Positions 41,974-52,216 are shown, counted from the first letter of the stretch. The stretch: DNA of 64,000 nt from Lepidostoma basale (GCA_022606425.2 JAHDVF020000074.1:496001-560000); one strand, 5' to 3'. Notes: generated by a model not told the origin, from the letters alone. A program made the numbers and translations.

Positions 41974-42520
41974 TTATTCTTCTTCTTCTTCTTCCTCAGT
42001 CTATTCTCGTCCACTCCAGGATAAAGACCTCCTCCATTTGCTTCCATGTCACTCTGTCTCGTGCAGACTGCATCCAGGTTATTCCGACGTTTCTGTTCAG
42101 ATCAACTTTCCACCGTAGTTTTGGTCGCCCTGCACTTCTCTTTGCCGTCCACGATCTCCAAGTCAGCAGTCTTCTAATCTATTTTTCATCTGAGCTTCTG
42201 GCTACGTGACCTCCCCATTACCATTTTAGAGCCTCCACCCGGTAGATGATGTCAGTGACCTTTGTTTTTTCTCTCTCCATATCGTTTTTGACTCTGTCTC
42301 ATACGCTTATTCCTAACATGGCTCTTTCCGTGGCTCTTTGGGTCACTCGTACTTTCTCGGCACTTTGTTTGGACAATGTTACAGTTTCAAGACCATAAGT
42401 ACCAAATTGCAGAAAGCAAGCTTCATAGACTTTTCTTTTTGGGTTGATCGGTAATTTCCGGTTTTTAAGGATGTAACCCATGTTTCCGAAAGCTACCCAG
42501 CTCAGTCCAAAAAAGTCCAA
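41974..42520 (-). mobile_element. LINE family E inserted in LINE B, 9-bp TSD
   Basis: The 547-bp element is 5'-truncated at 42520 and has a GAAGAAGAAGAATAA tail at its left end. Minus-strand translation gives MGYILKNRKLPINPKRKVYE, TYGLETVTLSKQSAEKVRVT, RAMLGISV (frame 42541-42299), then WTAKRSAGRPKLRW and GITWMQSARDRVTWKQMEEV. A frame break lies between. AGCTGACAC at 41965-41973 and 42521-42529 is the target duplication, and the host LINE B reads straight across it. Confidence 0.92.
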
Positions 42521-42690
42521 AGCTGACACGGATAGGACCAAGAGCCTTTTATGGACGTCTGAGATGAGAGTACTGCAAACTATAGCAAGAAGGACTCTCA
42601 GGGACAGGGTTGGAAACTTTGAAATGAGAGAGACCTGTCAGGTGGAAGATATCGTGAGATGGGGCAGGAAGAGCCGGTAGTATTGAAAGC
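42521..42690 (+). mobile_element. LINE family B, second half after LINE E
   Basis: Starting from the second AGCTGACAC, the frame gives DTDRTKSLLWTSEMRVLQTI, then ARRTLRDRVGNFEMRETCQV and EDIVRWGRKSR. It matches the 1780-1560 region of the other family B copy. Confidence 0.88.
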
Positions 42691-42779
42691 GAATATAAAA
42701 TAGTGCAATACAGACTAAACATAAGTTTAATATAGATTATAAATAAGGCAAACGTCTTGGCTGCGCAATATGAAATATT

Positions 42780-42890
42780 GGACTGGAATAGGAAGCGTGG
42801 AAAGTTGTTCCGGGCGGTGCAAGACAGAGAAGCTTTTACAGAAGTGATTATCAGCGCCGGGGAGACCTAATATGACACATGAAGAAGAAG
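42780..42890 (+). mobile_element. LINE family F C-terminal fragment
   Basis: Translation gives DWNRKRGKLFRAVQDREAFT, then EVIISAGET, with the tail GAAGAAGAAGAA at 42880-42891. Confidence 0.72.
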
Positions 42891-42891
42891 A

Positions 42892-43970
42892 ACCTAATAT
42901 CAATTACGATTATTAAATAAAAACAAATACCAAATAAATAAAATATTAAATCTTACTAAGATTAAGTGTATTGTATATTTATTATTATATATAAAAAAAT
43001 TTTGTGTACCAACAAAATTTAGAAAAGTACCAAAAATTAGTAAATTAACATAAATATGACTCATAATAAATTGCCTAATAAAAAAGTATGTAGAACTAAA
43101 ATCAATAAAGGATTTTTTTTTATAAATTTATTTATATCTAATGCTTCATTTACTGATCATATATTCGTATAATGATATTACAATGCTTCCCGATTTTTTT
43201 TGTATTTGTTTTAATTATTGCTAGCAAAATAGCCTGTCCTTTAAACGGTTTTAGAAATGTTCAGTTGGCGCCAGTTTGAAACCCCTATTCACGAGTATGA
43301 CCCAATTGAGTTATCAGGTTCAGTCTAATGGAATTTTGCTGATAATATTATATAACGGACTGAATCTGAGCTCTATGTACCTACCGATCCCTTCATACGA
43401 GTTAACATTGAAATTCAATTTTTTTACAGTCCAATAAGCCTAAGCATTTCAAATCTCCATACTTCGCCCTAAAACACAACAGAATAATTCACATACCAAG
43501 TCCTTAATGAACACAATTTAAATTTAATATGTACGAGTATATACAAGTTCCATAAGAAGTTAAAAAAATATATATATCATTTACAAATAAATATGATAAA
43601 TTTTAAAAAAGGAATTGTGCTGACAAAACTGCATAAAAATTGTTTTGTTTCTTAATAAATTATTAAAAATATTTCTGTACTCGAGAACTGTATAGCCTTA
43701 ATATATTTTTTTATAAGAAATGAGTTTCAATGGCCATTTAACATTTTCATAAATATTTTGATTGCGTCTAGAACAATTGTTTTCTTAACGGTTACTTCTT
43801 ACTGTATTATATTATACAATGTGTGCTCTAAATACTATATACTTATTCTGGTAACTGTGTCGATAATAACATAATATGTACATCACTTATTTTGGACAAA
43901 AAATCACCAAAGACTTCATAGCTCTCGAGTTCAGAGTTAAAAAATCTGTTAAAATATTTAATCAGTATTT
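42892..43970. other. AT-rich DNA, no gene recognised
   Basis: GC is slightly higher at 43240-43500 without a usable frame. The rest is A/T-rich. Confidence 0.3.
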
Positions 43971-44075
43971 ACCAGTCTGTCGATGCCAGCGAGCCTGGCG
44001 AAACCGGTCGCTGTCTAAATAAAGACAAAAGTGGAAGTAGTTAAAAAACATCTTTTTATTTAATTATTATTTAAT
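43970..44075 (+). repeat. AAACCGGTC repeat family, well-preserved motif
   Basis: At 43977-44004: CTGTCGA, one base, GCCAG, CGAGC, CTGGC, GAAAC, with a perfect 5-bp stem. CGGTCGCTGTC, AAATAAAGACAAAAGTGGAA and GTAGTTAAAAAACAT follow. Confidence 0.82.
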
Positions 44076-44479
44076 ATATTTAATATTAAAAAAGAAATGT
44101 TTTATCTACAATACAATTAATGGGATTATAAAAAACCGACACATCCATTTGCTGGGTATCATCAAATATCACTCTCTGAAAAATTGCGAAATGTACATTT
44201 TCCCCAATACATTTTTCAATTATTTTTATCTATTGCGTCCCACAAAATAAAGGCAAATGAAAAGTTACTCGTACAATATATCAAGATATGGTAACTCAGT
44301 ATTTAACAGTTTTTCGTAAAGCACATGCCTATTGTGTATACGTATCTTTGCGATTGAATTACAAAATTCCATAAATATTTTTTTTTTTTCAAATATGTTG
44401 ACGTCGGTGAGGCAGTACTGCTTACAGGAGTGAAAATATGTATAAAATATAATATAATATAATACTCGTTTAATAATTC
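44076..44479. other. AT-rich DNA, no gene recognised
   Basis: Nothing recognised. GCATGTGCTTTACG near 44320 resembles 45810-45870 (TTTGCGATTGAATTACAAA is shared), suggesting a low-copy repeat pair. Confidence 0.35.
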
Positions 44480-44656
44480 ACTTGTAATATTTGTATCTTA
44501 ACCACTTTATTTGTTAACACCAACCGGTTTCGTTCCCGCCGGAGCTTCGTCAGGGTTAGAGACTTCTCTTACTTCTCTTACCCTGAAGAAGCTCCGGCGG
44601 GAGCAAAACCGGTTGGTCTTAACAAAGAAAAGGGTTTAGATACAAATATTACAAGT
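44480..44656. repeat. Near-perfect fold-back, AAACCGGTT family
   Basis: ACTTGTAATATTTGTATC at the left pairs with GATACAAATATTACAAGT at the right. Inside, AACCGGTTTCGTTCCCGCC pairs with GGCGGGAGCAAAACCGGTT. Both halves carry the core: minus 44553-44527 CTGACGA, one base, GCTCC, GGC, GGGAAC, GAAAC, and plus 44583-44609 CTGAAGA, one base, GCTCC, GGC, GGGAGC, AAAAC. Only about 20 bp separate the arms. Confidence 0.88.
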
Positions 44657-44744
44657 TTAATATTGTTTTATTTCATAATTTCACACCACAAATTAAGTTT
44701 TTCATAAGAAAAAGAATATATATTATTTATGAACCCTGCCTCAC

Positions 44745-45150
44745 TAACTAACTAAAAAACTAACCATAACGCCGTCTCCCCAAAGGGGAAGGCAGAAATA
44801 ATGGACCGACACACTGTTCCATCTTGACATTCTTCTGTCACTTCCTCTACATTCATACAGTGTGTCATGCACGAACGTCGATTTCTCCGACTCCTCACGT
44901 GACCGAGATTTATTATTTGATTTATTTCATCTTAACGACCCTTTTATTATTTTGTTCCTTAATAACAGTTTCCTTCACTTCTTACAAGATAATAGTGCAC
45001 AATGGTGTTCTTGTGCCGACCCTTATGTATGGAAGTGGAACATTGATCTGGTAAAAGAAGGATAAAAGTAGAATAAATGCAGTAGAAATGAGATCTCTAA
45101 GACACATGTGTATTAATTCTGTATCTATATGATAGAGTGTCAAAACACTG
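44745..45150 (-). mobile_element. LINE family A copy with 5' inversion (second example)
   Basis: Minus-strand family A runs from the tail complement (44745) to about 44990. From about 44991 to 45150 the preceding part of the element (TAGTGCACAATGGTGTTC, TGTGCCGACCCTTATGTATG, GCAGTAGAAATGAGATCTC, ATATGATAGAGTG) is on the plus strand. The two segments meet with almost no loss of element sequence. Confidence 0.82.
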
Positions 45151-45334
45151 ACTCACTGACACTAAAAATGTCCACATCTGAGACGATAGATTTAACATCC
45201 AAATTGTTTTGTAATGTATTTTGTACAAAGTACACATCCTTCGTATAACGTGGGACTCTATCAAAAAATTTAGGAGATTTCTATTGTATCTTAAGAGTTA
45301 TTATTGATATATTGATAAATATTGTTTTTAGTTG

Positions 45335-45500
45335 AAAGACTGTCACACTTTTCTTTCCTGACATATTTCATCATGTCATGCACGCGCGTCGATTTCGAGT
45401 CCTCACGTGGCCGACATTCAATATTTGATAAATTTGATCGTGCTACGTTTTCCTCGGTCTTTCTCTATTTCTAGTTCCATTTACATCGTTAACATTAACG
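45335..45500 (-). mobile_element. LINE family A fragment
   Basis: Complements of AAGTGTG, GAAATATGTCAGGAAAG, CGACGCGCGTGCATGAC, GACTCGAAAT and GAGGAAAACGTAGCACGATC appear in order. No tail. Confidence 0.72.
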
Positions 45501-46010
45501 TGTTAGTTAATTACAAAAAAATAATTGTAATACTTATCCTTACACAATTCATGCGGTACATTCATTCCACCGTCATCACAAGTGTTTTCATAATAAGAGA
45601 TTAATTGAAAACCGTTGTATTTTCCGCAAACTAAATAAATCTGATGTAAACCGAATTATGTTGCTTCCATTATAATTCACTACCATTAATATTCGCCGAT
45701 GGTAATAACTAATAAGTAATAACAGGTTCGCGTACAATATTATTATAACGTGGAGGTATAACGGGGTAACATAATAATATGTAACATAATATAAATACAA
45801 ACCGTATACGTTTTTTCGTTAACCACATATTGTGTTTACGTATCTTTGCGATTGAATTACAAATTTCCAAGAAATAAAATATTATATTTCTGCTTTCTTG
45901 TTTCGAAACGAGAAATTATGTTAATCAAATTATTTTACTGAAATCTCTTGATGGTAGTTCATTTTAAATAATAATTAAATAAAAAATTGTAAAACTAATC
46001 ATATTTGTAA
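45500..46010. other. AT-rich DNA with a repeat trace
   Basis: AAATCTCTTGATGGTAGTTC at 45941-45961 is the complement of the AAACCGGTC-family continuation. No gene. Confidence 0.4.
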
Positions 46011-46014
46011 CCAA

Positions 46015-46158
46015 TTTTATAATATTTTAAATATGTATCTTTATAATATGTATCACTGAAGAAGGACTCGTTGTCCGAAACATGTCTGATAAGTTATTTT
46101 ATTTTTTTAATGTTAATGTTGTGTATACAAAGTATATAAAAAATAAAAAGAGAAATAC
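46015..46158 (+). repeat. Repeat family J with hammerhead-like core
   Basis: At 46056-46081: CTGAAGA, one base, GGAC, TCGTT, GTCC, GAAAC, then ATGTC. The flanks ATATGTATCTTTATAAT and TTAATGTTAATGTTGTGTAT are shared with 9690 (minus) and 58817. Confidence 0.75.
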
Positions 46159-46161
46159 TTT

Positions 46162-46228
46162 CACTTTTGTCTTTATTTCGACAGCGAGCCAGGCGAAACC
46201 GGTGGCTGTCGAAATAAAGACAAAAGTG
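46162..46228. repeat. Perfect 24-bp inverted repeat, AAACCGGT family
   Basis: CACTTTTGTCTTTATTTCGA and on to 46185 pairs perfectly with 46205-46228 across a 19-bp loop that holds CGAGCCAGGCGAAACCGGT. It is followed by GGAAGTAGTTAGAG. Confidence 0.9.
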
Positions 46229-46229
46229 G

Positions 46230-46545
46230 AAGTAGTTAGAGAAATTATGTATTTTTCTTTCTTTATCTCCAGTAATATTTACAGCAGTGATTAAAATTAT
46301 TGAATAAATTTTAAATGTACATAAATGCAATGTACAATATATATTTCTCTGTATTGTAATTTTTTTAATCATTAAAGTGTATTCATTTTTATAACTTATT
46401 TATTTATTTCTTTCATTATTGTTTGCGTATTTTACACAGTTTATTAAGTTTTTCATCAGTTTAAGGGAAACTTTTATACCTTTAATACAATTATTATGTT
46501 ACTTAAAAAAACCTAAAATTAGTTTAAGGCAATATATAAAATGTT
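46230..46545. other. AT-rich DNA
   Basis: Nothing recognised. Confidence 0.3.
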
Positions 46546-46549
46546 ACTA

Positions 46550-46640
46550 TGATAAAACTGTTGTTTGAGAATGCCCTTGCAAGGCGAAACAAATTCGTCT
46601 CTACTATTTATGTAATTTATTTTATATTATAAATTAAATC
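46550..46640 (+). repeat. Hairpin-GAAAC motif, related family
   Basis: TTGAGAA, one base, GCCCTTGCAAGGC and GAAAC occur at about 46567-46594. A similar remnant (CGCGAGGCGAAATATGTCTC) is near 49150. Confidence 0.5.
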
Positions 46641-47370
46641 CAAGTTAAACCTTTAAGCAATCATGTTAACTTTTATAAGTAAAATAAAACAATATCACGT
46701 AATATTTATTATTATTTCGATCTCCAGTTGAGAACGATTTGTTTGAGAATCCTCACTTTCTCACTGTTGGTAAATTATTAATATTGAATTATTAAATTTT
46801 ATACGTGTTTTTTAAAGTGGTGAGATTAATGTTTATACTTCATTATCAAAAAAATAATACTGGTATTATCATTGCATAAGAAATTGGCAAAAAGCTATTT
46901 TCGATTACTTTTACCCCAACTATCTAAAATTAGAATCACCCCATCTTCCCCAAGTTTGTTTATGAAACTGAAACCCGCACCGCGCTAATTGAAGAGTTTC
47001 ACAATCAGACAGCAGCTAAACCGATCCTTTACCCCGCATCCAGAATGTTCCGCGCCAAGTACATTTAAAGTCAAACAAAAACTTTTAAAGTAATCAGTCA
47101 TCACAATCAGCCAAACATTGAAATTCATACGCTAATGTAAAACGCGTTTGTTCAAATATCCTTCACCGTTTATAGGCAAGTACAGTCAGCCACAAACATA
47201 GATTTACACTTCTAAAATATATAAAAAAATCAAATGATTATTGCTATTCGTTTTCAAATGTTCAGGTTTTTAGTATATTGTATTCAGAGGGTTCGTGATT
47301 CGTCATAATAATAATTGTTCTAGCAAGATTAATCAAATACATGTTACTAGAAACTATCATTAATTTAACT
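46640..47370. other. Unassigned DNA with a GC-richer patch
   Basis: The patch at 46915-47090 (CCCGCACCGCGCTAATTG, CCCCGCATCCAGAATGTTCC) is non-repetitive and non-coding by eye. The rest is AT-rich. Confidence 0.3.
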
Positions 47371-47374
47371 ATAA

Positions 47375-47532
47375 TTTCATTTTTCTTACAGATTTATTTT
47401 ATTTTATTGGAATGTCATTTTTGCCTTGCTATGGCATTATCAAATTCCTTTTAACCTTAGCGAGGTGAAACACGTCATTCTCGATAAATATATAATAATA
47501 AAACTTAAAAAAAACAGACATTTTAATTCATA
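47375..47532. repeat. Fold-back element, GAAACATGTC family
   Basis: The left arm has TTTTATTGGAATGTC and a TTGCCTTGCTATGGC hairpin. The right has ACCTTAGCGAGGT, GAAACACGTCATTCTC and AATAAAACTT. Stem bases differ between the arms, yet pairing is mostly kept. Confidence 0.65.
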
Positions 47533-47540
47533 ATATTAAA

Positions 47541-47774
47541 AATCATTTTAAGGATTAATTGTATCTCAATAGAGACGAAGATGCAAATTGGAAACAGAAT
47601 ATGGTGGTCGAGGCGTTTACAGGACTTATGACATGTCATTGGTTGGGTTAAGCGCACGCTTTATTTAATACAACATTCCCCATTCCGCCCTTCTTACGAC
47701 CACCACGTCTGACAATTTTTTTTTGAAAAAGTATATATACTACAACTCTCTCTATTGAGATACAATTAATCCTT
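47541..47774. mobile_element. MITE with ~34-bp perfect terminal inverted repeats
   Basis: The left end (about 47542-47575, beginning ATCATTTTAAGGATTAATTG) and right end (about 47740-47773) are perfect inverted copies. The 230-bp element has no coding capacity. TTAA lies near both ends, but the terminal repeat extends beyond it, so the true end and target duplication are unclear. The superfamily cannot be assigned by eye. A diverged, inverted-orientation copy is at 4215-4425. Confidence 0.85.
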
Positions 47775-47984
47775 AAAATGATAACCCGCAATGAGTAAAA
47801 CCCAGTATTCGTCTACAAGTATCTGTATACATTCAAAATATTATTAAAAATCATTTGTAGTTTTATATCATTGTTCAAGAAATAATATTATTATTTTATT
47901 ATTTAAGTGTTTTTCAGAAAAGCTTTTCAGTTTTATAGATTGTTCTCTCGCCTCTTAATAACTAACGTATGGAATATAGTAATA

Positions 47985-48512
47985 AATGTGTCTTTACATG
48001 AAGGAGTTTGGTAGCTATCCGTGGCTTTATCCCACTGCATTCCTCTTGGACTTGCTGGGGACCAATAATTTGCAGATAAGAAGGGATGCGTGCACACTTA
48101 CCCATTTCTTCAGACTTATCAGGGGATTCTTTGAGAATTCCATCATCTTGGAGGCTATCGATCTTTATGTTCCGGATGGTTATCTTCAACAGCATCAGCA
48201 CACACTGTTTTATCTCCCAGCATGCAGAACCAACCTGCCTCTGGTGATGCCGGTGGGGAGAGCAATCAAACTGCTGGACATGATCGCTTCGGAGATCGAT
48301 GTCTTTCAAATTCGTGAAAGTACGTTCAGAAGACAAATTCTCTTGACTTTGGAGTATTCCTTATGTCAAACGATCATCTCTCATGCGTTCCAGTTATTAT
48401 ATTTTACCTTTTCTCATTAGATGTCTTAAACTATAATAATTGTTTCTATATAATATATTCCAATAATATTTTGAGAAAATAAACTAATTTGTTTGATTTG
48501 ATTTGATTTAAT
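47985..48512 (+). mobile_element. LINE family H 3' end, best copy
   Basis: The open frame 47986-48420 encodes MKEFGSYPWLYPTAFLLDLL, then THFFRLIRGFFENSIILEAI, LYVPDGYLQQ, RTNLPLVMPVGRAIKLLDMI and ASEIDVFQIRESTFRRQILL. The layout matches the extreme C-terminus of a CR1/L2/Jockey-type reverse transcriptase protein. After the stop a short 3' UTR ends in a TTTGA repeat (48491-48510). The reverse transcriptase itself is truncated away. Minus frames here are shadows. Relatives: 14313, 16190, 39955. Confidence 0.82.
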
Positions 48513-49270
48513 TTTACAATATATGCGAAGGTGTTATATACAAAGAGTACTGTTACAATGTAAACTAAAACACATAGTAAAGTTTCCACGTTTTATCTCT
48601 GCAAATATTACATCTGAGAACAAATTAAATCGTTATATTCCCCCCACATTAATATTCCGATGCATCTGACTGTGTTAGAAGAAGTACCCAACCGAGAGCA
48701 AATATTTTCCCAAAGCAAAGAACACGATGAGATTACTCTCTCCATAAACTCAGATTATTATGAAAATACGCAGCGAGGGGAGGCCGTTAGCTGGAGGTAA
48801 TAATGTTCGATTATTTTTCTCGCAACCATTCGTGCATTTACTTCTCATTTTCTCCTCTCGAAGCTTAAAAGATCCCATTGTTTCTGAAAATGCAGTGAAA
48901 AATATTACGCTAAGCCTCTTTCGTTTTATAATCCCAAATAACATGTTATTGCAAAACTGAATTAATTTAAACCATCAATTTTTATGTATAAAAGCTTTTA
49001 TAATTATTATCATCGTTAAAAGGTCTATTTTTTTTAATGATAATTTTCGCTCTTTATTGTTTATTCAATTTTAAAATGCAACAAATATAATGGTTATGTA
49101 AATTGTATATATTATAATATCTATTTTTTATATTGAAATATCGTGGTTATTCGCGAGGCGAAATATGTCTCTACTATGATTTATTCTTAAAATAATACCA
49201 GAATAACCTTTTTTGCTCCTATTATGGTTTTGTTGATAAGGTATATCTTTAAAATGTATATAAATATAAA
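48513..49270. other. Unassigned DNA
   Basis: Frames at 48750-48960 on both strands have no recognised motif. GC is moderate at 48590-48880. Confidence 0.3.
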
Positions 49271-49275
49271 CTAAC

Positions 49276-49672
49276 GACACGCCATCTTTCCAAAGGGTTT
49301 GGCAGAAATAATGAACCGCCACACTTTTCTTTCCTGACGTACTTCTCTCGATTCCTCAACATTCATACATCGTGTCATGCACGCACGTCGAGTTCTCAGA
49401 CTTCACACGCGACCACTTGAATAAGTTGATTGTGCCACGTTTTCCTCGGTCATTCTCTATTTCTAACATAGTTATATTTACATCGTTAACATAAACTTTT
49501 TTACCATTCATTCATTCTTTCCATGTGTCCAAACCATCTTAATGTTATTTTAATTATTTTGTTTAAAACACTCTCATTTGCACTGCATTCACTTATTATA
49601 TTTTCATTTGACACTGTATCATACATAGATTTTCCATACATTCATTGAAAAGATCTCATTTCTACTGAATTT
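49276..49672 (-). mobile_element. LINE family A 3' end, decayed
   Basis: From CACGCCATCTTTCC (terminal block complement) through CATCGTGTCATGCACGCACG, CCACGTTTTCCTCGGTC, CTTTCCATGTGTCCAAACC to CATTTCTACTG. It ends 5' at nearly the same element position as its neighbour at 50124. Confidence 0.82.
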
Positions 49673-49685
49673 TTTTATTTTCATT

Positions 49686-50134
49686 CTTATTTTGGCTAAA
49701 CTAACTAACTTACCATCACGCCGTCTCCCCGGAGGGGTAGGCAGAAAGAATGGAACGCCACACTGTTCTGTCCTGACATACGTCTCTCGCTTCCTCTACA
49801 TTCATACATCTTGTCATGCACGCACGTCGATTTTTCCGACTCCTCACGTGACCGACATTCAATATTTGATTGATTTGATCGTGCCACGTTTTCCTCGGCC
49901 TTCCTCTATTTCTAGCTCCGTTCACGCCGTTTACATATACCTTCTTTACCATTCTGTCTTCACTCATTCTTTCCATGTGTCCAAACCATCTTAATGACCC
50001 TTTCCTTATTTTGTTCATAACACTTTCATTCGCACCACATTCACTTCTTATACTTGCATTTGTCACTCTATCATAAACAGATTTGCCACACATTCGTCTT
50101 AGAGATCTCATTTCTACTGCATTGCTTATTTTGG
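49686..50134 (-). mobile_element. LINE family A 3' end with 10-bp TSD
   Basis: The element lies at 49696-50124 and is flanked by CTTATTTTGG at 49686-49695 and 50125-50134. The frame from 50231 down to 49716 is open and includes NAVEMRSLRRMCGKSVYDRV, IRKGSLRWFGHMERMSEDRM, VKKVYVNGVNGARNRGRPRK, TWHDQINQILNVGHVRS and the ending LSAYPSGETA. The first 35 or so residues of that frame lie outside the element. It is very similar to 20677-20970 and thus young. Confidence 0.93.
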
Positions 50135-50139
50135 TAGTT

Positions 50140-50827
50140 TCATGGTTTGCTTTAAACTTTATTATACCGCTTATCGCCAATATTTGTAACCAAAAATGGA
50201 GAGGTTTAATTATGAAAACAACGCATCGCATTTCAAAGATTAATTAATCTAGTACCAATATCAAATTTGTTTAATTTTACACGAACACTTCAAAATAATT
50301 AATATAATTAAATTAACGGTTATAACGTATTTAAAAAGGTGACTAAATATATCGAAAAAAATTAGAACTGTTTGGCATGTGTAACCTTTCGGAGCGTGAA
50401 AGGAAGCAGTCTTAAAAAATATTTCACAAATTAGCCAAAAGTAAAAAAATCTAAGCTTAAAGCATTCACGGGACCAATTGCATGCATGCCTGAGTCCAAT
50501 TTAATTTTCACTCTTCGCGTATCCATAAAGTTTCTCGGAAAGCCGTACTTGTAACTTGTGTTATTTATCAAGCAAAATTGATGTAAAATTTAATTACTGG
50601 TTTGAGCCTAATGGACTAGCGTGCTAAGTCCCGTCTCGCCTCCGCAGTCCATAACCATAACACTCCGAACGCGGTGTGCGTTGAGTTATGGCTCGCCTGC
50701 CTTTTAGGTATTGTTTGGAGTGCTCACGTGCTCTAAGCCAGAGAAATATATTGTTAATATTTATAATCGGTAACGAGGGAAATTAATTCGTTCGTTTGCA
50801 TTCTAGCGCATGATAGTTATATTAAAC
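50140..50827. other. Unassigned DNA with GC-richer island
   Basis: The island at 50590-50740 (CTAAGTCCCGTCTCGCCTCC, GAACGCGGTGTGCGTTGAG) is non-repetitive. A conserved non-coding element is possible. No gene was recognised. Confidence 0.3.
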
Positions 50828-51090
50828 CAACTAACTTACTAACCATCACGCCGTCACGCCCGAGAGGGTAGGCAGAAAGAATAGACTGCCCACTTTAATC
50901 GATGCGGCACTCCATTCTTCTCTTTTCGCCCCCGCGAGAGACGCGGTGTGATGGATTGCGAACCTCATTGCCACCAATAGGCATCTATCGCGCACTCTTC
51001 GATCTCCAACGTCTACAAAATAAATCTAAAAAAAATAATTTAAAATACAATGATATAAAATAAAATAAAATAATAAATAAAAATATTATA
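50828..51090 (-). mobile_element. SINE C with LINE A 3' tail
   Basis: The LINE A ending lies at 50828-50894 (CTAACTTACTAACCATCACG, GGGTAGGCAGAAAGAATAGA). The SINE C body follows at 50895-51090: GATGCGGCACTCCATTCTTC, GAGAGACGCGGTGTGATGG, CATTGCCACCAATAGGCATC, GTCTACAAAATAAATC, then an A/T-rich start. On the element strand a B-box-like GGTTCGCAATCC is present. Confidence 0.75.
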
Positions 51091-51254
51091 TAATGTCTTT
51101 AAACTATTATATACTAGTATATACAATTCCATAACCACTTTTATAGCGTGTTAATGACATATATAAATTAAATGTATATGAGGGCACTAAATATAATTTA
51201 TATATGTCATATTATGTTATATTATATTTATGCAATTACTTTAATGCATTGAAA

Positions 51255-51562
51255 TTTTTCATATATAGGATATGAATGAATGAAGAAAGAATGTTAAAAA
51301 ATATATATGTTAACGATGTAAATGGAACCATAAAAAGAGAACGACCGAGGAAAACGTGGCACGATCAAATAAATCAATTATTGAATGTCGGCCATGTGAG
51401 GAGTCAGAAAAATCGACGCGCGTAGATGACACGATGTATGAATGTTGAGAAAGCGAGAGAAATATGTCAGGAAAGAAAAGTATGGCAGTCAATTATTTTT
51501 GCCTACCCCTTCGGGGAGACGGCGTGATGGTCAGTTAGTTAGTTTTAGTTAGTTAGTTAGGT
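51255..51562 (+). mobile_element. LINE family A 3' end
   Basis: GAATGAATGAAGAAAGAATG, TATGTTAACGATGTAAATGG, CGACCGAGGAAAACGTGGC, GTCGGCCATGTGAGGAGTC, GGTAGTTAGTT-type tail at 51531-51560. Stops interrupt the frame. The minus frame 51492-51310 is a shadow. Confidence 0.85.
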
Positions 51563-51574
51563 CGCAATTTTTAA

Positions 51575-51668
51575 TAATTAATACGAATGAAAACGCCGGT
51601 TTTCTAGAAGTTTTATTATATTTTATGGGAATGACATGTTTCGCCCTTCTATGTCATAATCAAATGTG
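51575..51668. repeat. Single arm of the GAAACATGTC fold-back family
   Basis: TTAATACGAATGAAAACG, GGTTTTCTAGAAGTTTTATT and GGGAATGACATGTTTCGCCC then ATAATCAAAT. The facing arm is missing, and the hairpin is disrupted (GACAT against AGGGC). Confidence 0.7.
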
Positions 51669-52040
51669 ACGAAACTTCAACTCAGGAGCAGAATATGATA
51701 ATTAACGAAAATTAATGTGACTTTATACATGTTTAACAAAGAATTATTTGGGTAGGTCCATAAATATTGGAAAGTGTTTCTTGGAACTCGTTAAGAAATT
51801 ATCTGACAATGATTACATTGTAAGGGATACTAAATGTTATTTTATGAATCAAAAATAAGTTATTTGAGGTAGGACGTAATAAAGTGTTTCTAAGAAAATT
51901 TTATATTATTCTTACAAATTGTTTACAAGTGATTTTACGTTTTTCAAGGTGACGATGATTCTAAGTATTATATATAAATTAAAATCGTAATTTTGAATTG
52001 AATTTGTATCCAATAACTGTATACAATTTGTTTTTAAGTT
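51669..52040. other. AT-rich DNA
   Basis: Nothing recognised. Confidence 0.3.
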
Positions 52041-52041
52041 A

Positions 52042-52216
52042 TTATATTGATTCTCATGTCATGTGATTGGAAGCTAATCTATAGCCATTTTTTGTCACGT
52101 GAATTCTACACCAGACCAAAGACAGTGTAAAAATCACCCTGCCATCACCGAGAATTGAAACCGGGATTCGGGTATGGCAGTCAGAGCTATTACTACTCTG
52201 CCATGATGGTCGTCTT
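52042..52216 (-). mobile_element. tRNA-derived SINE
   Basis: Complement of the family body and head: GACCATCATGGCAGAGTAGT (A-box side), GGTTTCAATTCTCGG (decayed B box), CTGTCTTTGGTCTGG, AATTCACGTGAC. Confidence 0.78.

Noticed and set aside
42299..42541. Separate gene encoding an 80-residue protein
   Set aside because: It is the upstream part of the LINE E insertion, closed by the AGCTGACAC duplications.
47551..47765. piggyBac MITE because of TTAA near both ends
   Set aside because: The inverted repeat identity continues outside TTAA, so TTAA is inside the element rather than the target duplication.
47962..48336. Minus frame of 124 codons over LINE H
   Set aside because: A similar antisense frame at 14603-14818 looks conserved only because the true coding strand is. 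The plus-strand protein has the recognised C-terminal layout.
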